The position numbers and the translations under genes were made by a program. The notes under the pieces were generated by a model. That model worked only from the letters and a program-made list of their open reading frames with translations, made no database searches and was not told the origin of the DNA. A stretch of DNA of 64,000 bases from the NCBI RefSeq assembly GCF_003013405.1, contig NZ_PXZL01000013.1, positions 597,343-661,342 of the forward strand. The letters run 5' to 3'. Shown here piece after piece: positions 52,959-62,919 of the stretch. Position 1 is the stretch's first letter; every line of letters starts with the position of its first letter. Source of the DNA: Brevibacillus formosus (GTDB lineage: Bacteria > Bacillota > Bacilli > Brevibacillales > Brevibacillaceae).

Positions 52959-53750
52959 ATGGATATGGGATTAAGGAACAAAACTGCTTTAGTTACTGGA
53001 TCGACGAAGGGTATTGGGAAAGCAATTGCCATTGAGCTTGCCAGAGAAGGCGTCAATGTCCTCGTAAATGGACGGAATGATGAAGAGGTAGAGCGTATCG
53101 TAAATGAATTGAAGTCGGAATTCCCGGATACTTCCCCTCAGAATGCTACGGCCGATCTGGTGGATAGGCAGCAAAGAGAAGCTTTATTTGAGAAATATCC
53201 CCACGTTGATATTCTCGTTAATAATATGGGTATTTATGAGATCATGTCCTATGAAGATGTTGACGATGAAGTATGGGAAAAATACTTCCGAACAAATGTC
53301 CTAGCCGCAAATGGATTATCTAAATTTTACTTGCCTAACATGTTGAAGAACAATTATGGACGAATTATTTTTATAGCAAGTGAAGAAGCAATCATGCCTT
53401 CAGGGCAAATGCCCCAGTATTGCATGACGAAATCGATGCTATTATCACTGTCAAAAAGCCTATCTAAACGAACGGTAGGAACAGAAGTCACCTCCAATAC
53501 AATCATGCCAGGGCCAACGCTTTCCGAAAATGTCTATCAAATCATTGATCGTTTGTTTCCTGATGACATGGCATTTTCGGAAAAAGAGAAGCAATTTATG
53601 GCAGCAAACCTGCCCCAATCCGAGTTACAGCGGTTTATCAGGCCTTTTGAAATAGGCAGGCTGGTAGCATTCGTATCCAGCCCTTATGCAACCGCATTTA
53701 AAGGTTCACCAATTCGTATGGACGGGGGCATGGTGCCAACTATTTTTTAA
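52959..53750 (+). CDS. SDR-family oxidoreductase
   Basis: 263 residues from ATG 52959 (AAAGGAGACAAGTGTC before it; ATG 52935 lies upstream in frame, but the ribosome site sits between the two). Classical SDR: cofactor loop TGSTKGIGKAIA, N-N-M-G (LVNNMGIYE), catalytic Ser in FIASEEA and Y-x-x-x-K in QYCMTKSMLL. The C-terminal SSPYATAFKGSPIRMDGG is typical. Probably NAD(P)-dependent; the substrate is unknown. Single gene with a terminator. Confidence 0.9.
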   Translation: MDMGLRNKTALVTGSTKGIGKAIAIELAREGVNVLVNGRNDEEVERIVNELKSEFPDTSPQNATADLVDRQQREALFEKYPHVDILVNNMGIYEIMSYEDVDDEVWEKYFRTNVLAANGLSKFYLPNMLKNNYGRIIFIASEEAIMPSGQMPQYCMTKSMLLSLSKSLSKRTVGTEVTSNTIMPGPTLSENVYQIIDRLFPDDMAFSEKEKQFMAANLPQSELQRFIRPFEIGRLVAFVSSPYATAFKGSPIRMDGGMVPTIF

Positions 53751-53770
53751 AATACGGAGATCGATACACA

Positions 53771-53804
53771 AAGTCCTGATGCATCTGTTCATCAGGACTT
53801 TTTC
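53771..53804. terminator. Intrinsic terminator after the SDR gene
   Basis: AAGTCCTGATG (53771-53781) pairs with CATCAGGACTT (53790-53800), then T-run, before the convergent glyoxalase-type gene. Confidence 0.85.
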
Positions 53805-54242
53805 TTACTCTGGTTGAAACGAAGCGAGAATCTCCAGGTAATGTGCATTGTACATAATGCCGAGGACATTCCCAAATGGATCAAGGACAGAAGCCGTTAT
53901 GAATCCGTCACCACGCTGGATGAGGGGCTCGTATTCTCTTGCTCCCATGGATAAAAGCTTATCCAGTACGGATTCGATATCGTCGACGTGCCAGTACATC
54001 ACTGCGCCACCCGGGCCAGGTACCGCTTTTGCAGGCGAGAACCGACGATCAATGAGGCCTAGCTCGTGCTTGTAGTCGCCAATACGAAACTCGACATAGG
54101 CGAGCTGTCCATCCGGTCCAGAGCGTTCGAAATATGGCGCAATGCCCAGTAGCTCTGTGTACCACTTTTTTGCCGCCTGCATATCATCCGCCCAATAACT
54201 GATCGTAGCAAAGCCCCGCAAGGTTTGGTTGTGACTCATCAT
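53805..54242 (-). CDS. VOC (glyoxalase/bleomycin-resistance fold) protein
   Basis: 145 residues. It has one vicinal-oxygen-chelate module pair (ATISYWADDMQAAKKWYTEL and MYWHVDDIESVLDKLLSMGA, ending in DPFGNVLGIMYNAHY). Such proteins are metal-dependent lyases, dioxygenases or drug binders; the substrate is unknown. ATG 54242 or 54239 follows AAGGAGGAAC. It lies behind gltC on the same strand, with an inverted repeat between. Confidence 0.85.
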   Translation of the reverse strand: MMSHNQTLRGFATISYWADDMQAAKKWYTELLGIAPYFERSGPDGQLAYVEFRIGDYKHELGLIDRRFSPAKAVPGPGGAVMYWHVDDIESVLDKLLSMGAREYEPLIQRGDGFITASVLDPFGNVLGIMYNAHYLEILASFQPE

Positions 54243-54287
54243 CGAAGTTCCTCCTTAAAATGGATGGTACTTCTGATTTTAAGGCCC

Positions 54288-54315
54288 AACTACTGACAAC
54301 TGTCTGTCAGTAGTT
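54288..54315 (-). repeat. Long inverted repeat at the gltC stop
   Basis: AACTACTGACA (54288-54298) and TGTCAGTAGTT (54305-54315) are perfect 11-base arms around a 6-base loop. It touches the gltC stop codon and may terminate or attenuate read-through into the glyoxalase-type gene, though it has no T-run. Confidence 0.6.
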
Positions 54316-55217
54316 TAACTGTACTTACTCAGCACATCAAAAAACTCTTTCAGAAAATGATAAAAAAGCTTTTCAGAAGGGGGAAGCTCCCGGTTGTTGG
54401 GGATGATAATGCCCACAGTTCGCGTAACCAATGGCTCACTTATCGGGATTTTCACGGTCTCACGAGGAACGTTATCCGTTAACGTAAGCTCTGGCAACAA
54501 AGTGACGCCCAAGCCTGCTGCCACCAACCCTTTAATGGCATCGATATCTTCCCCTTCAAACGCAACTTTAGGAGAGAAGCCCATTTGTGAGCAAGCATTG
54601 ACGGCTATATTTCGCAGGATGAAACCGGATGGAAACAACACAAAAGTATCTTCCTGCAACTGACTGAGACGCAAGCTTGGTTGTTTGGACAGCGGGTGCT
54701 TCGCGGGAAGGAGCGCCACGATATTTTCAGCGAAGAAGATGTAACTGCGCACATTTTTTTCCTGAGTGGGAACAGGTCCAAGAAAAGCCAAGTCTATTTC
54801 TCCGTTGATGACCGAGTTGATCAATCCCTGATAAGAACCTTGCTTCAATTGAAAGCCGATGTCCGGATAACGCGCGCGAAAACCGGAGATGACCGTCGGA
54901 AGGGGATTGGCGGCAAGACTGCTCGTAAAACCAACACGAATCGTGCCCCGAGACGGATCAAGAAACTCTTCGATCTTTTCCTTGGCTTTCTCGATTTCGT
55001 TCATCGCCATTTCGACGTGCTGCAAAAAAATTTTTCCAACTGTCGTCAGCTTGATATTGCGACCTTCGCGGAGGAACAGTGACACACCGAGCTCCTCCTC
55101 CAGGTTGGCGATTTGCCGACTAAGGGCCGACTGGGCGACGTGCAAATGATGTGAGGCCTCGGTGAAGTGCTCTCGTTTGGCAACCTCGATGAAGTATTGA
55201 ATCTGTCGTAGCTCCAT
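54315..55217 (-). CDS. gltC: LysR-type activator of glutamate synthase, GltC
   Basis: 300 residues from ATG 55217 (GGTGGGGG upstream). The sequence opens MELRQIQYFIEVAKREHF and ASHHLHVAQSALSRQIANLE, very close to Bacillus GltC throughout, including EGEDIDAIKGLVAAGLGVTL near the C-terminus. It is divergent from gltB exactly as in Bacillus subtilis, where GltC activates the synthase according to the 2-oxoglutarate/glutamate balance. The open frame goes further upstream but overlaps the promoter region. High confidence. Confidence 0.92.
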   Translation of the reverse strand: MELRQIQYFIEVAKREHFTEASHHLHVAQSALSRQIANLEEELGVSLFLREGRNIKLTTVGKIFLQHVEMAMNEIEKAKEKIEEFLDPSRGTIRVGFTSSLAANPLPTVISGFRARYPDIGFQLKQGSYQGLINSVINGEIDLAFLGPVPTQEKNVRSYIFFAENIVALLPAKHPLSKQPSLRLSQLQEDTFVLFPSGFILRNIAVNACSQMGFSPKVAFEGEDIDAIKGLVAAGLGVTLLPELTLTDNVPRETVKIPISEPLVTRTVGIIIPNNRELPPSEKLFYHFLKEFFDVLSKYS

Positions 55218-55240
55218 GAATACCCCCACCTTACCTATTG

Positions 55241-55306
55241 ATCTCGATTTGAGATAGATTTTGCATAAATTATATATTGTTTGTATCGTTTCACTCAATC
55301 TAAAAT
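55241..55306 (+). promoter_or_regulatory. GltC box and gltB promoter
   Basis: The dyad ATCTC-GATTT-GAGAT (55241-55255) fits a LysR T-N11-A site and lies about 65 bases before the predicted start point. Promoter: TTGTTT (55277-55282), 18 bases, TAAAAT (55301-55306). The distance resembles the known GltC box I arrangement. Confidence 0.7.
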
Positions 55307-55341
55307 GTACATACCAGAGAGAGCAAGGAGAGTGGAGATAC

Positions 55342-58300
55342 ATGACGACACAAGGAATGCCTGCTAAGCAAGGTCTGTACGATCCGATTTTCGAACATGA
55401 CGCTTGCGGAATTGGTTTTATTGCAAATTTGAAATCCAAATCGACGCATGATATGGTCCGGAAAGGTCTGAAAATTCTGTGCCAACTGGAACACCGCGGC
55501 GGTCAAGGCAGTGATCCGGAAACGGGAGACGGTGCAGGGATTTTAACGCAAATTCCACACGCCTTTTTCAAAAAGACCTGTAAAGAGCTGAATATCACGC
55601 TGCCGGTGCCAGGAAAATACGGTGTAGGTATGCTGTTTCTTCCGATGGATGAAGCGAAACGGCAAAAGTATGAAGCTCTGCTGGAGGCGATTGTAGCAGC
55701 AGAGGGACAAAAGCTGCTCGGCTGGAGAACGGTTCCTGTCGACGCTACGAAAATCGGGAAAACGGCTGTAGCCAGTCAGCCTTATGTCCGCCAAGTATTC
55801 ATCGGAGCCAGCTCGAATATACAGGACCAAATGGCATTTGAACGGAAGCTGTACGTCATTCGCAAGCAGGTGGAACGGGCAGCAGGTGCTGATTTTTACG
55901 CCGCTTCCATGTCTTCGCGTACGATTGTCTATAAAGGCTTGCTCACACCAGGACAACTGGATGCTTTTTACCTTGATTTGCAAGATAATTCTTACACTTC
56001 TGCCTTCTCCGTCGTTCACTCGCGTTTCAGCACGAACACATTCCCTACATGGGAGAGGGCACACCCGAATCGTTATTTGATTCACAACGGGGAAATCAAC
56101 ACCTTGCAAGGAAACATGAACTGGATGATGGCTCGTGAAAAAATGTTCCAGTCCGAGGCGTTTGGTGCTGATTTGGCAAAAGTGGTGCCAGTCATTGATA
56201 TGGCGGGCAGTGATTCAGCGATTTTGGACAACTGCGTGGAGTTTTTCTCGTTGGCAGGTCGCTCCTTGCCGCATGTTGCGATGATGATGATTCCTGAACC
56301 GTGGGATCAGGATGAGCGAATCGACGAAAATAAGAAAGCTTTTTACGAGTACCATAGCTGCCTCATGGAGCCGTGGGATGGCCCAACAGCTATTTCTTTT
56401 ACGGATGGCAGACACATCGGCGCGATTCTCGACCGAAACGGCTTGCGACCGGCGAGATACTATGTGACGTCTGATGATACCATTATTTTCTCATCGGAGG
56501 TTGGCGTTCTCGAAGTACCAGATGAAACGATTGTTCAGAAAGGCCGGCTTAGTCCTGGACGGATGCTGCTTGTTGACCTTGAGGAAGGCAGAATCGTATC
56601 TGACGAAGAAATCAAGCAAAAAATCGCAAGCGAACAGCCATATCAGCAGTGGGTGAAAAACAACCTGCATGCTATCGAGGATTTGCCGGCAGCAGGTCAC
56701 ATGGAGGAACTGCAAGGAGATAGCTTGCTTGCGTACCAAAAAGCGTTTGGCTATACACAGGAGGAAGTCGACAAGGTACTTGCCCCGATGGTGGCAGAAC
56801 AAAAAGATCCCATTGGTTCAATGGGCGTAGATACTCCTCTCGCGGTACTGTCTGATCGTGCACAGCTCTTGTACCACTATTTCAAACAGTCCTTCGCCCA
56901 GGTCACGAATCCGCCGATAGATGCGCTGCGGGAGGCCTGCGTAACATCGACTCATACTGTGCTTGGTGCGGAAGGAAACCTGCTTGCACCGGATGCGAGC
57001 AATTGCCGCAGAATTCGTTTGTCCAATCCGTTGATCTCCAATCAAGAGCTGGCGAAGCTTCGCGCGAACCCATACCAAGAGTTCAAGGCAAAAACATTGT
57101 CGATACTCTTCCCGGCCCAAGGGGGCGAGCAGGGCCTAGAGCTGGCACTTGATCAATTGTTCGCTGCGGCGGATGAAGCGATTGCTGCTGGCTGCACCTT
57201 GCTGATTTTATCTGATCGCGGAATGAATCAAGATTTGGCTGCAATGCCTGCCTTGCTGGCTGGAAGTGGACTTCACCATCATCTGGTCCGCGCAGGTACA
57301 CGTACCAAGGCGAGCATCATCATAGAATCCGGTGAACCACGGGATGTGCACCAATTTGCCATGCTGATTGGTTACGGTACCGACGCGATCAACCCATACG
57401 TCGCGATCTCAACTGTGAACCAGTTGGTTGTATCGGCTAAGCTGAAGGATACCACAAGCGACGAAGCAGTCGAAGTGTACCTGCAAACAGCAATAGAAGG
57501 TGTCGTAAAGGTCATGTCCAAGATGGGCATTTCAACCATTCAGAGCTACCGTGGCGCACAAATTTTTGAAGCGGTGGGCATTCATTCCGCTGTCATCGAT
57601 CGCTATTTTAGCCGTACGCCTTCTCAGATTTCGGGGATTGGACTGGATGTGATTGCGCAAGAGACTTTGATTCGCCATTCGAAAGCATTTTTGCCAGAGC
57701 ATTCCGAGGAAGCATTGGAGGCAGGCAGCGATTTTCAGTTCCGCCGTGATGGTGAGTTCCACCTGTTCAATCCGAAGACGGTTCATGCCCTGCAAAAAGC
57801 TTGCCGGGAAGGCAGCTATGAGCAGTACAAAATCTATGCGGAGCAAGCGACGGCACAGCAATTCGTAGCCCTGCGGCATTTGCTCGATTTCAAGTCGAAT
57901 CGACAGCCGATCCCACTGAGCGAGGTAGAATCTGTTGACTCCATTGTTCATCGTTTTAAAACAGGGGCGATGTCATACGGCTCTCTCAGCAAGGAAGCGC
58001 ATGAGACCTTAGCAATCGCCATGAACCGCTTGGGTGCGAAAAGCAACAGCGGGGAAGGCGGCGAAGATTCGGCACGCTACATCATGGATGAAAACGGAGA
58101 TTTGCGACGCAGTGCCATTAAGCAGGTCGCATCCGGACGCTTTGGCGTATCCAGTCATTACTTGGTCAATGCCTCTGAAATCCAGATCAAGATGGCACAA
58201 GGGGCAAAGCCAGGCGAAGGCGGTCAATTGCCAGGAAGCAAGGTCTATCCGTGGATTGCCGAAGTACGTGGATCGACACCAGGAGTTGGACTCATTTCAC

Positions 58301-59955
58301 CGCCGCCTCATCACGATATTTATTCGATCGAGGATTTGGCACAGCTGATTTTTGACTTGAAAAATGCGAATCCGCGTGCACGAATCAGCGTGAAGCTCGT
58401 TTCCAAGGCGGGAGTTGGAACGATTGCGGCTGGTGTGGCAAAAGGTCTTGCGGATGTCATTGTGGTAAGTGGACACGATGGCGGCACTGGCGCTTCCCCC
58501 AAATCAAGCATCAAGCACGCAGGACTGCCATGGGAACTCGGTCTTGCTGAGACACATCAGACGCTCTTGCTCAACCAATTGCGCGACCGTGTGGTTCTGG
58601 AAACAGACGGCAAACTGATGACGGGACGCGATGTCGTCATTGCAGCTCTACTCGGTGCGGAGGAATTCGGCTTCGCTACGGCACCACTTGTTTCGATAGG
58701 GTGTGTCATGGCTCGCGTATGCCACCTCGATACATGCCCAGTGGGAGTGGCGACACAAAATCCCGAGCTGCGCAAACGGTTTAAAGGCGATCCGCAGCAC
58801 GCTGTGAATTTCATGCGTCTCGTTGCCCGTGAAGTTCGTGAGATCATGGCGGAGCTGGGCTATCACTCCATCGAGTCGATGGTCGGTCAAAGCCATGTGC
58901 TGAAGATGAGTGATACGGCAAAAGAACACTGGAAAGCCAAGCACATTGATTTGTCCGCGCTCTTGTTCCAACCGGATGTCTCCGAGGATGTGGGCCGCTA
59001 TCATCAGCGCAACCAAGATCACAAGCTGGAAGAAACGCTGGATCGTCAAAAACTGCTCAAGCTGTGCAAGCCAGCATTGAATAAACAGCAGCAGGTAGAG
59101 GCAAAGCTCGCCATCACCAATACGAATCGAGTGGTCGGTACGATTTTGGGCAGCGAGGTAACCAAACGTTTTGGCGAGCACGGTCTGCCGGAGGATACCA
59201 TCCGCCTGCATTTTACTGGCTCGGCAGGTCAAAGCTTCGGGGCATTTGTTCCGCGAGGGATCACGCTTCATCTCGAGGGAGATGCAAATGACTACGTAGG
59301 AAAAGGGTTATCGGGCGGTAAAATAACGGTCGCACCATCGAAAAACAGCAAATTCGCTCCCGAGCAAAACATGATTATCGGAAACGTTGCCTTCTACGGA
59401 GCGACCTCCGGGGAGGCGTATATCAACGGGATGGCTGGTGAGCGATTCTGCGTTCGCAACAGCGGCGTGACTGCAGTGGTTGAAGGAGTAGGCGACCATG
59501 GCTGCGAGTATATGACTGGGGGACGCGTTGTGGTTCTCGGCCCCGTAGGAAAAAACTTTGCAGCAGGCATGTCGGGTGGTACTGCCTACGTTCTGGCTGA
59601 GGATAAAGAGAAGTTTGCTGCGATGTGCAATCAGGAGATGGTACTCCTGGAGACATTGGAAGATCAACGGGAGATTACTCGAGTCAAACGCTTGCTGGAA
59701 AACCACGTCAGCCACACAGGCAGCCGTCATGCAAAAGCTTTGCTCAATGAATGGGAACGTACCGTCCAACAGTTTGTCAAAGTCATTCCAAAAGATTACA
59801 AGCAAATCGTCTCCACGATGGAGGAGTTGGAGAAATCCGGTATGAAGCGCCAAGAGGCGATATTGGCAGCTTTTGAAATGAGCCAGAAGAAAGGCGATGC
59901 CAAAGCACCGAAAAAGAAAGCGCCCGAGCAATCCTTTGTTTCAGTGGGGAAATAA
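55342..59955 (+). CDS. gltB: Glutamate synthase large subunit
   Basis: 1537 residues from ATG 55342 (AAGGAGAGTGGAG upstream). Domains: class II glutamine amidotransferase with catalytic Cys22 after a short propeptide (DACGIGF), central domain, FMN-binding synthase domain, 3Fe-4S Cys at 1121, 1127 and 1132 (C-x5-C-x4-C in [15 protein letters not shown]), and the C-terminal glycine-rich GXGXG beta-helix. It converts 2-oxoglutarate and glutamine to two glutamates. No gltD (NADPH subunit) follows, in contrast to B. subtilis gltAB; a terminator lies directly behind. A Lys-rich tail ends the protein. Under GltC control. Confidence 0.95.
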   Translation: MTTQGMPAKQGLYDPIFEHDACGIGFIANLKSKSTHDMVRKGLKILCQLEHRGGQGSDPETGDGAGILTQIPHAFFKKTCKELNITLPVPGKYGVGMLFLPMDEAKRQKYEALLEAIVAAEGQKLLGWRTVPVDATKIGKTAVASQPYVRQVFIGASSNIQDQMAFERKLYVIRKQVERAAGADFYAASMSSRTIVYKGLLTPGQLDAFYLDLQDNSYTSAFSVVHSRFSTNTFPTWERAHPNRYLIHNGEINTLQGNMNWMMAREKMFQSEAFGADLAKVVPVIDMAGSDSAILDNCVEFFSLAGRSLPHVAMMMIPEPWDQDERIDENKKAFYEYHSCLMEPWDGPTAISFTDGRHIGAILDRNGLRPARYYVTSDDTIIFSSEVGVLEVPDETIVQKGRLSPGRMLLVDLEEGRIVSDEEIKQKIASEQPYQQWVKNNLHAIEDLPAAGHMEELQGDSLLAYQKAFGYTQEEVDKVLAPMVAEQKDPIGSMGVDTPLAVLSDRAQLLYHYFKQSFAQVTNPPIDALREACVTSTHTVLGAEGNLLAPDASNCRRIRLSNPLISNQELAKLRANPYQEFKAKTLSILFPAQGGEQGLELALDQLFAAADEAIAAGCTLLILSDRGMNQDLAAMPALLAGSGLHHHLVRAGTRTKASIIIESGEPRDVHQFAMLIGYGTDAINPYVAISTVNQLVVSAKLKDTTSDEAVEVYLQTAIEGVVKVMSKMGISTIQSYRGAQIFEAVGIHSAVIDRYFSRTPSQISGIGLDVIAQETLIRHSKAFLPEHSEEALEAGSDFQFRRDGEFHLFNPKTVHALQKACREGSYEQYKIYAEQATAQQFVALRHLLDFKSNRQPIPLSEVESVDSIVHRFKTGAMSYGSLSKEAHETLAIAMNRLGAKSNSGEGGEDSARYIMDENGDLRRSAIKQVASGRFGVSSHYLVNASEIQIKMAQGAKPGEGGQLPGSKVYPWIAEVRGSTPGVGLISPPPHHDIYSIEDLAQLIFDLKNANPRARISVKLVSKAGVGTIAAGVAKGLADVIVVSGHDGGTGASPKSSIKHAGLPWELGLAETHQTLLLNQLRDRVVLETDGKLMTGRDVVIAALLGAEEFGFATAPLVSIGCVMARVCHLDTCPVGVATQNPELRKRFKGDPQHAVNFMRLVAREVREIMAELGYHSIESMVGQSHVLKMSDTAKEHWKAKHIDLSALLFQPDVSEDVGRYHQRNQDHKLEETLDRQKLLKLCKPALNKQQQVEAKLAITNTNRVVGTILGSEVTKRFGEHGLPEDTIRLHFTGSAGQSFGAFVPRGITLHLEGDANDYVGKGLSGGKITVAPSKNSKFAPEQNMIIGNVAFYGATSGEAYINGMAGERFCVRNSGVTAVVEGVGDHGCEYMTGGRVVVLGPVGKNFAAGMSGGTAYVLAEDKEKFAAMCNQEMVLLETLEDQREITRVKRLLENHVSHTGSRHAKALLNEWERTVQQFVKVIPKDYKQIVSTMEELEKSGMKRQEAILAAFEMSQKKGDAKAPKKKAPEQSFVSVGK

Positions 59956-59962
59956 GGAGATG

Positions 59963-59998
59963 GCCGATGACTTATTTTGTGAGTCGTCGGCTTTTTTT
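59963..59998 (+). terminator. Terminator of gltB
   Basis: GCCGATGACT (59963-59972) pairs with AGTCGTCGGC (59982-59991), then eight T. Confidence 0.9.
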
Positions 59999-60108
59999 CT
60001 TTTGGTAACCAATGCGACGCGGTAGGGGATTGGGAAGTGGAAGAAACTTTGCTATGATGATGAGTAACTCGAAAAAAGAACATTTTCAAAGGTGGAGGAG
60101 GGATCGCA

Positions 60109-60585
60109 GTGGGCATGTGCGGCAATTACATGATAGCAAATGACGAGATGATCGATTCATGGATTGCAGGGACGATCGATTTATATGAGGTAGAGCTAAA
60201 AGAAGAGGATATGCTGGATATAGATAAAACCTGGCAAGCCATTCCCTTTACATTGTGCGGAGAACTGATGGATGGAGAGCCGCCTTTTTGCTACGTGGTA
60301 CCATTATTAACCGACCAAGCAGCTGAATTCGGGGAGTTTGGCGCATTCTATTTACATAGTGACCAGGTAAAAACAGCGTATGAGGCTATTGCCAATATGA
60401 CGGAGTCAGATCTAAAAGAAAAATATCATTTTCCTACCTTGTTGGAAAATGATGTATACCCACTTCATGAGGAAGATGAAGCGGAAGGATTTTTCGCGTA
60501 CATGTATCATCATTTTCAGTTCATTCAAGCATTTTTCAAGAGAGCAGTAGCGCAAGGGAAAGGACTCATTTTCTACATCAGTTAA
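60109..60585 (+). CDS. DUF1877 (YfbM-like) protein
   Basis: 158 residues. YfbM/DUF1877 family marks are the start MGMCGNYMIANDE and LDIDKTWQAI, then FYLHSDQVKTAYEAIANMTE. Cytosolic and single-domain; family members are of unknown function and are often found in accessory regions. GTG 60109 has GGAGGAGGGATC upstream, and ATG 60115 is an alternative. Ends before a strong terminator. Confidence 0.85.
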   Translation: MGMCGNYMIANDEMIDSWIAGTIDLYEVELKEEDMLDIDKTWQAIPFTLCGELMDGEPPFCYVVPLLTDQAAEFGEFGAFYLHSDQVKTAYEAIANMTESDLKEKYHFPTLLENDVYPLHEEDEAEGFFAYMYHHFQFIQAFFKRAVAQGKGLIFYIS

Positions 60586-60594
60586 TGGAAAAGA

Positions 60595-60625
60595 GGTGCA
60601 GGTTTGCCCCTGCACCCTGTTTTTT
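60595..60625 (+). terminator. Terminator after the DUF1877 gene
   Basis: GGTGCAGG (60595-60602) pairs with CCTGCACC (60609-60616), then T-run. Confidence 0.85.
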
Positions 60626-60646
60626 CAAACATAGAAGAAGCTTGTT

Positions 60647-60940
60647 TTATTCTGTTCGGTCTCTATCGGCATCATTATTCACAACATTATTCACAACATT
60701 ATTCGCAACATCCCACGTGTCATTGCCATCAGCCGCCACATTTTCCCCCATTTCGTTGCCAAGTGCACCCCCGGCAACAGCGCCTGCAATGGTGCCGAGC
60801 GGGCCTAAAATAGAACCTACAGCAGCACCTACTGCCGCACCGCCAACTGTTCCTACAGCTTCAGCAGCTCCATTGCCTGTCAGGTTTGCTTCTACGTTGT
60901 CAACAGCATTGTTGTCATTGCGTTCGTTGTCAGTAGCCAA
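60647..60940 (-). CDS. Glycine-zipper small protein
   Basis: 97 residues from TTG 60940 (GAGGGAGTG at good spacing; GTG 60949 would overlap that site). The middle is a glycine/alanine zipper (VGTVGGAAVGAAVGSILGPL and GTIAGAVAGGALGNEMGENV), flanked by Asp/Asn-rich ends. Such proteins span or associate with membranes or assemble, and are common in Bacillales. The C-terminal N-N-V-V-N-N-V-V-N-N stretch comes from a 12-base tandem repeat. The gene lies on the minus strand between two plus-strand genes. Confidence 0.7.
   Translation of the reverse strand: MATDNERNDNNAVDNVEANLTGNGAAEAVGTVGGAAVGAAVGSILGPLGTIAGAVAGGALGNEMGENVAADGNDTWDVANNVVNNVVNNDADRDRTE
60673..60718. repeat. Three 12-base tandem repeats in the glycine-zipper gene
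   Basis: The unit CATTATTCACAA occurs twice and then as CATTATTCGCAA, encoding the repeated Asn-Asn-Val-Val of the C-terminus. Copy number may vary between strains. Confidence 0.6.
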
Positions 60941-61067
60941 GATTGTCACTCCCTCGATTAGTGTTGGGAAGCTCTGCTATATCAAACGTGCAGCCCCAAG
61001 GCATAGGTTGCCCCAAACCATTTATTTCATTCCAAAAATAACCTTGAAGTCTGGAGGTATTGAGATC

Positions 61068-61490
61068 ATGATTCAATCCATCGTTCATATCGCTTTAGTC
61101 GTCAAAGATTATGATGAAGCGATTGAGTTTTACACGAAGAAGCTCAACTTTACCTTAGTGGAAGATACGTATCAGCCAGAACAGGATAAGCGGTGGGTTG
61201 TCGTATCTCCGCCTGGTTCGGTTGGAACTACGATCTTGCTTGCAAAAGCATCCAAACCTGAGCAAGAGTTATTCATCGGGAATCAGGCTGGCGGGAGGGT
61301 TTTTCTCTTTTTAAACACAGACGATTTTTGGAGAGATTATCATGAGATGGTCGCAAGAGGAATCCAATTTGTGAGAGAGCCAAAAGAACAGCCGTATGGA
61401 ATGGTGGCGGTCTTTCAGGATTTATATGGCAACCTGTGGGATTTGCTGGAGCTGAATGAAGACCATCCGATTGCCAAACGAATGAAGTAG
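61068..61490 (+). CDS. VOC (glyoxalase fold) protein
   Basis: 140 residues from ATG 61068 (CTGGAGGT upstream). The open frame reaches back to 60585, but that part is antisense to the glycine-zipper gene and is rejected. Opening strands IVHIALVVKDYDEAIEFYTK and closing EPKEQPYGMVAVFQDLYGNL are characteristic of the VOC superfamily. The substrate is unknown. It ends before a bidirectional terminator shared with gntP. Confidence 0.88.
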   Translation: MIQSIVHIALVVKDYDEAIEFYTKKLNFTLVEDTYQPEQDKRWVVVSPPGSVGTTILLAKASKPEQELFIGNQAGGRVFLFLNTDDFWRDYHEMVARGIQFVREPKEQPYGMVAVFQDLYGNLWDLLELNEDHPIAKRMK

Positions 61491-61509
61491 CAAGTTACCC
61501 AGCCAGATC

Positions 61510-61556
61510 AAAAACAGGTCTTACCTCCAGTGATATGGATGGAAAGACCTGTTTTT
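61510..61556. terminator. Bidirectional terminator between VOC gene and gntP
   Basis: AAAAACAGGTCTT (61510-61522) pairs perfectly with AAGACCTGTTTTT (61544-61556). T-runs on both strands. Confidence 0.9.
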
Positions 61557-61565
61557 CATTTTGTG

Positions 61566-62894
61566 TTACACGATATAGGACAGTCCCATGATCAAAATGA
61601 TTGCCACAACAGAAAGAATGGTCTCCATCACTGTCCATGTTTTAAGCGTATCTTGTACAGACATATTGAAGTATTCCTTGATCAGCCAGAACCCGGAATC
61701 GTTTACATGAGACAGGATCAGGGAGCCAGAACCTGTTGCCAGGACCAAAAGCTCCGGACTCGTTCCAGGGATTTGCAACGCGATCGGACCTACGATACCG
61801 GCAGCCGTCATCATGGAGACGGTCGCGGAGCCTGTTGCCACACGGATCAAGGCCGCGATCAGCCAGCCCAGGAAAATAGGGGAGATCGCAGATGCCGTAG
61901 CGAGCTCGGCAATATAGTCACCCACACCGCTGTTCAGCAGTACTTTGTTAAATGCGCCGCCTGCGCCGATGACGAGCAAGATTGTCGCGGTTGGGGCCAA
62001 GCAATCATTTGTGAATTTGAGAATATCGTCTTTCGTAAAACCACGGTTGAACCCGAGCGTCCAGAAGGAAACAATCACGGCAATCAGCAGAGACGTAATC
62101 GGGCTTCCGATAAAATCAGCCCATTGGCGAATCGTATGTTCTTTTGGCAGAGTCACATCCGCAACCGTTGCAGACAACATCAACAGCACAGGGAGCAAGA
62201 CGGTGAAGACAGTGATCCCAAAGCTGGGCAAATCACGCTCGGATTTTGGCTCCGCCAACTGGGAAGCGAGCTCTGGAGAGATGCTGGCCTTGACTCGTTT
62301 GCTAATCCAACTGCCGTAGATCGGTCCTGCAATGATTGCGGAAGGCAGTGCGACAATGATGGAGAGCAGAATCGTTTTACCGACATCCGCCTGGAACAGA
62401 TCGACAGCGGCCATAGCAGCAGGGTGTGGCGGGACGATCCCGTGAACGATGGAAAGGCCGGCTACGAGCGGAATTCCGATTTTGACAAGGGAGACCCCTG
62501 TTTGTCTGGCAATCGTAAACACGAGTGGAATCAAGAGTACAAAACCAACCTGGAAAAATACCGGAATCCCTACGATAAACGCCACGAACATCATGGCCCA
62601 GTGTACGTTATTCTCACCAAAGCGGTTGATAAGCGTACGGGCAATGCGTTCGGCTCCGCCAGATTCTGCCATCATTTTGCCAAGCATGGTTCCCAAGGCT
62701 AGCACGATCGCGATAAAGCCGAGAGTGCCACCCATCCCATCCTTAATTGAATCCACAACTTTTACAAGCGGCATGCCGGATGCGATTCCCACAAAACCAG
62801 CGGCCAATAACAGTGCGATAAATGGGTTCAGTTTGAAGCGAGTAATGAGAACGAGCAGGAAGACGATGGACAGCAGTGTAATGACGAGTGGCAT
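61566..62894 (-). CDS. gntP: Gluconate permease (GntP family)
   Basis: 442 residues, about twelve membrane segments. Family marks: GGTLGFIAIVLALGTMLGKM, FFQVGFVLLIPLVFTIARQT, IVPPHPAAMAAVDLF, and the C-terminal SGSLILSHVNDSGFWLIKEY. It imports gluconate by proton symport. It lies right behind gntK on the same strand, as in the B. subtilis gntRKP operon; a gntR regulator would be upstream of the window end. Confidence 0.94.
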   Translation of the reverse strand: MPLVITLLSIVFLLVLITRFKLNPFIALLLAAGFVGIASGMPLVKVVDSIKDGMGGTLGFIAIVLALGTMLGKMMAESGGAERIARTLINRFGENNVHWAMMFVAFIVGIPVFFQVGFVLLIPLVFTIARQTGVSLVKIGIPLVAGLSIVHGIVPPHPAAMAAVDLFQADVGKTILLSIIVALPSAIIAGPIYGSWISKRVKASISPELASQLAEPKSERDLPSFGITVFTVLLPVLLMLSATVADVTLPKEHTIRQWADFIGSPITSLLIAVIVSFWTLGFNRGFTKDDILKFTNDCLAPTATILLVIGAGGAFNKVLLNSGVGDYIAELATASAISPIFLGWLIAALIRVATGSATVSMMTAAGIVGPIALQIPGTSPELLVLATGSGSLILSHVNDSGFWLIKEYFNMSVQDTLKTWTVMETILSVVAIILIMGLSYIV

Positions 62895-62919
62895 GATGAA
62901 CCCTCCCTAGTTGTTGTCT

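Noticed and set aside
60585..61067. N-terminal extension of the VOC frame
   Set aside because: Low-complexity Ser/Thr/Pro/Ala antisense of the glycine-zipper gene; the VOC domain begins at the ATG with a good ribosome site at 61068.
61530..62702. A 390-codon open frame on the plus strand, rich in Arg, His and Asn
   Set aside because: It lies wholly antisense to gntP, has no ribosome site and no recognisable fold; gntP explains the conservation.
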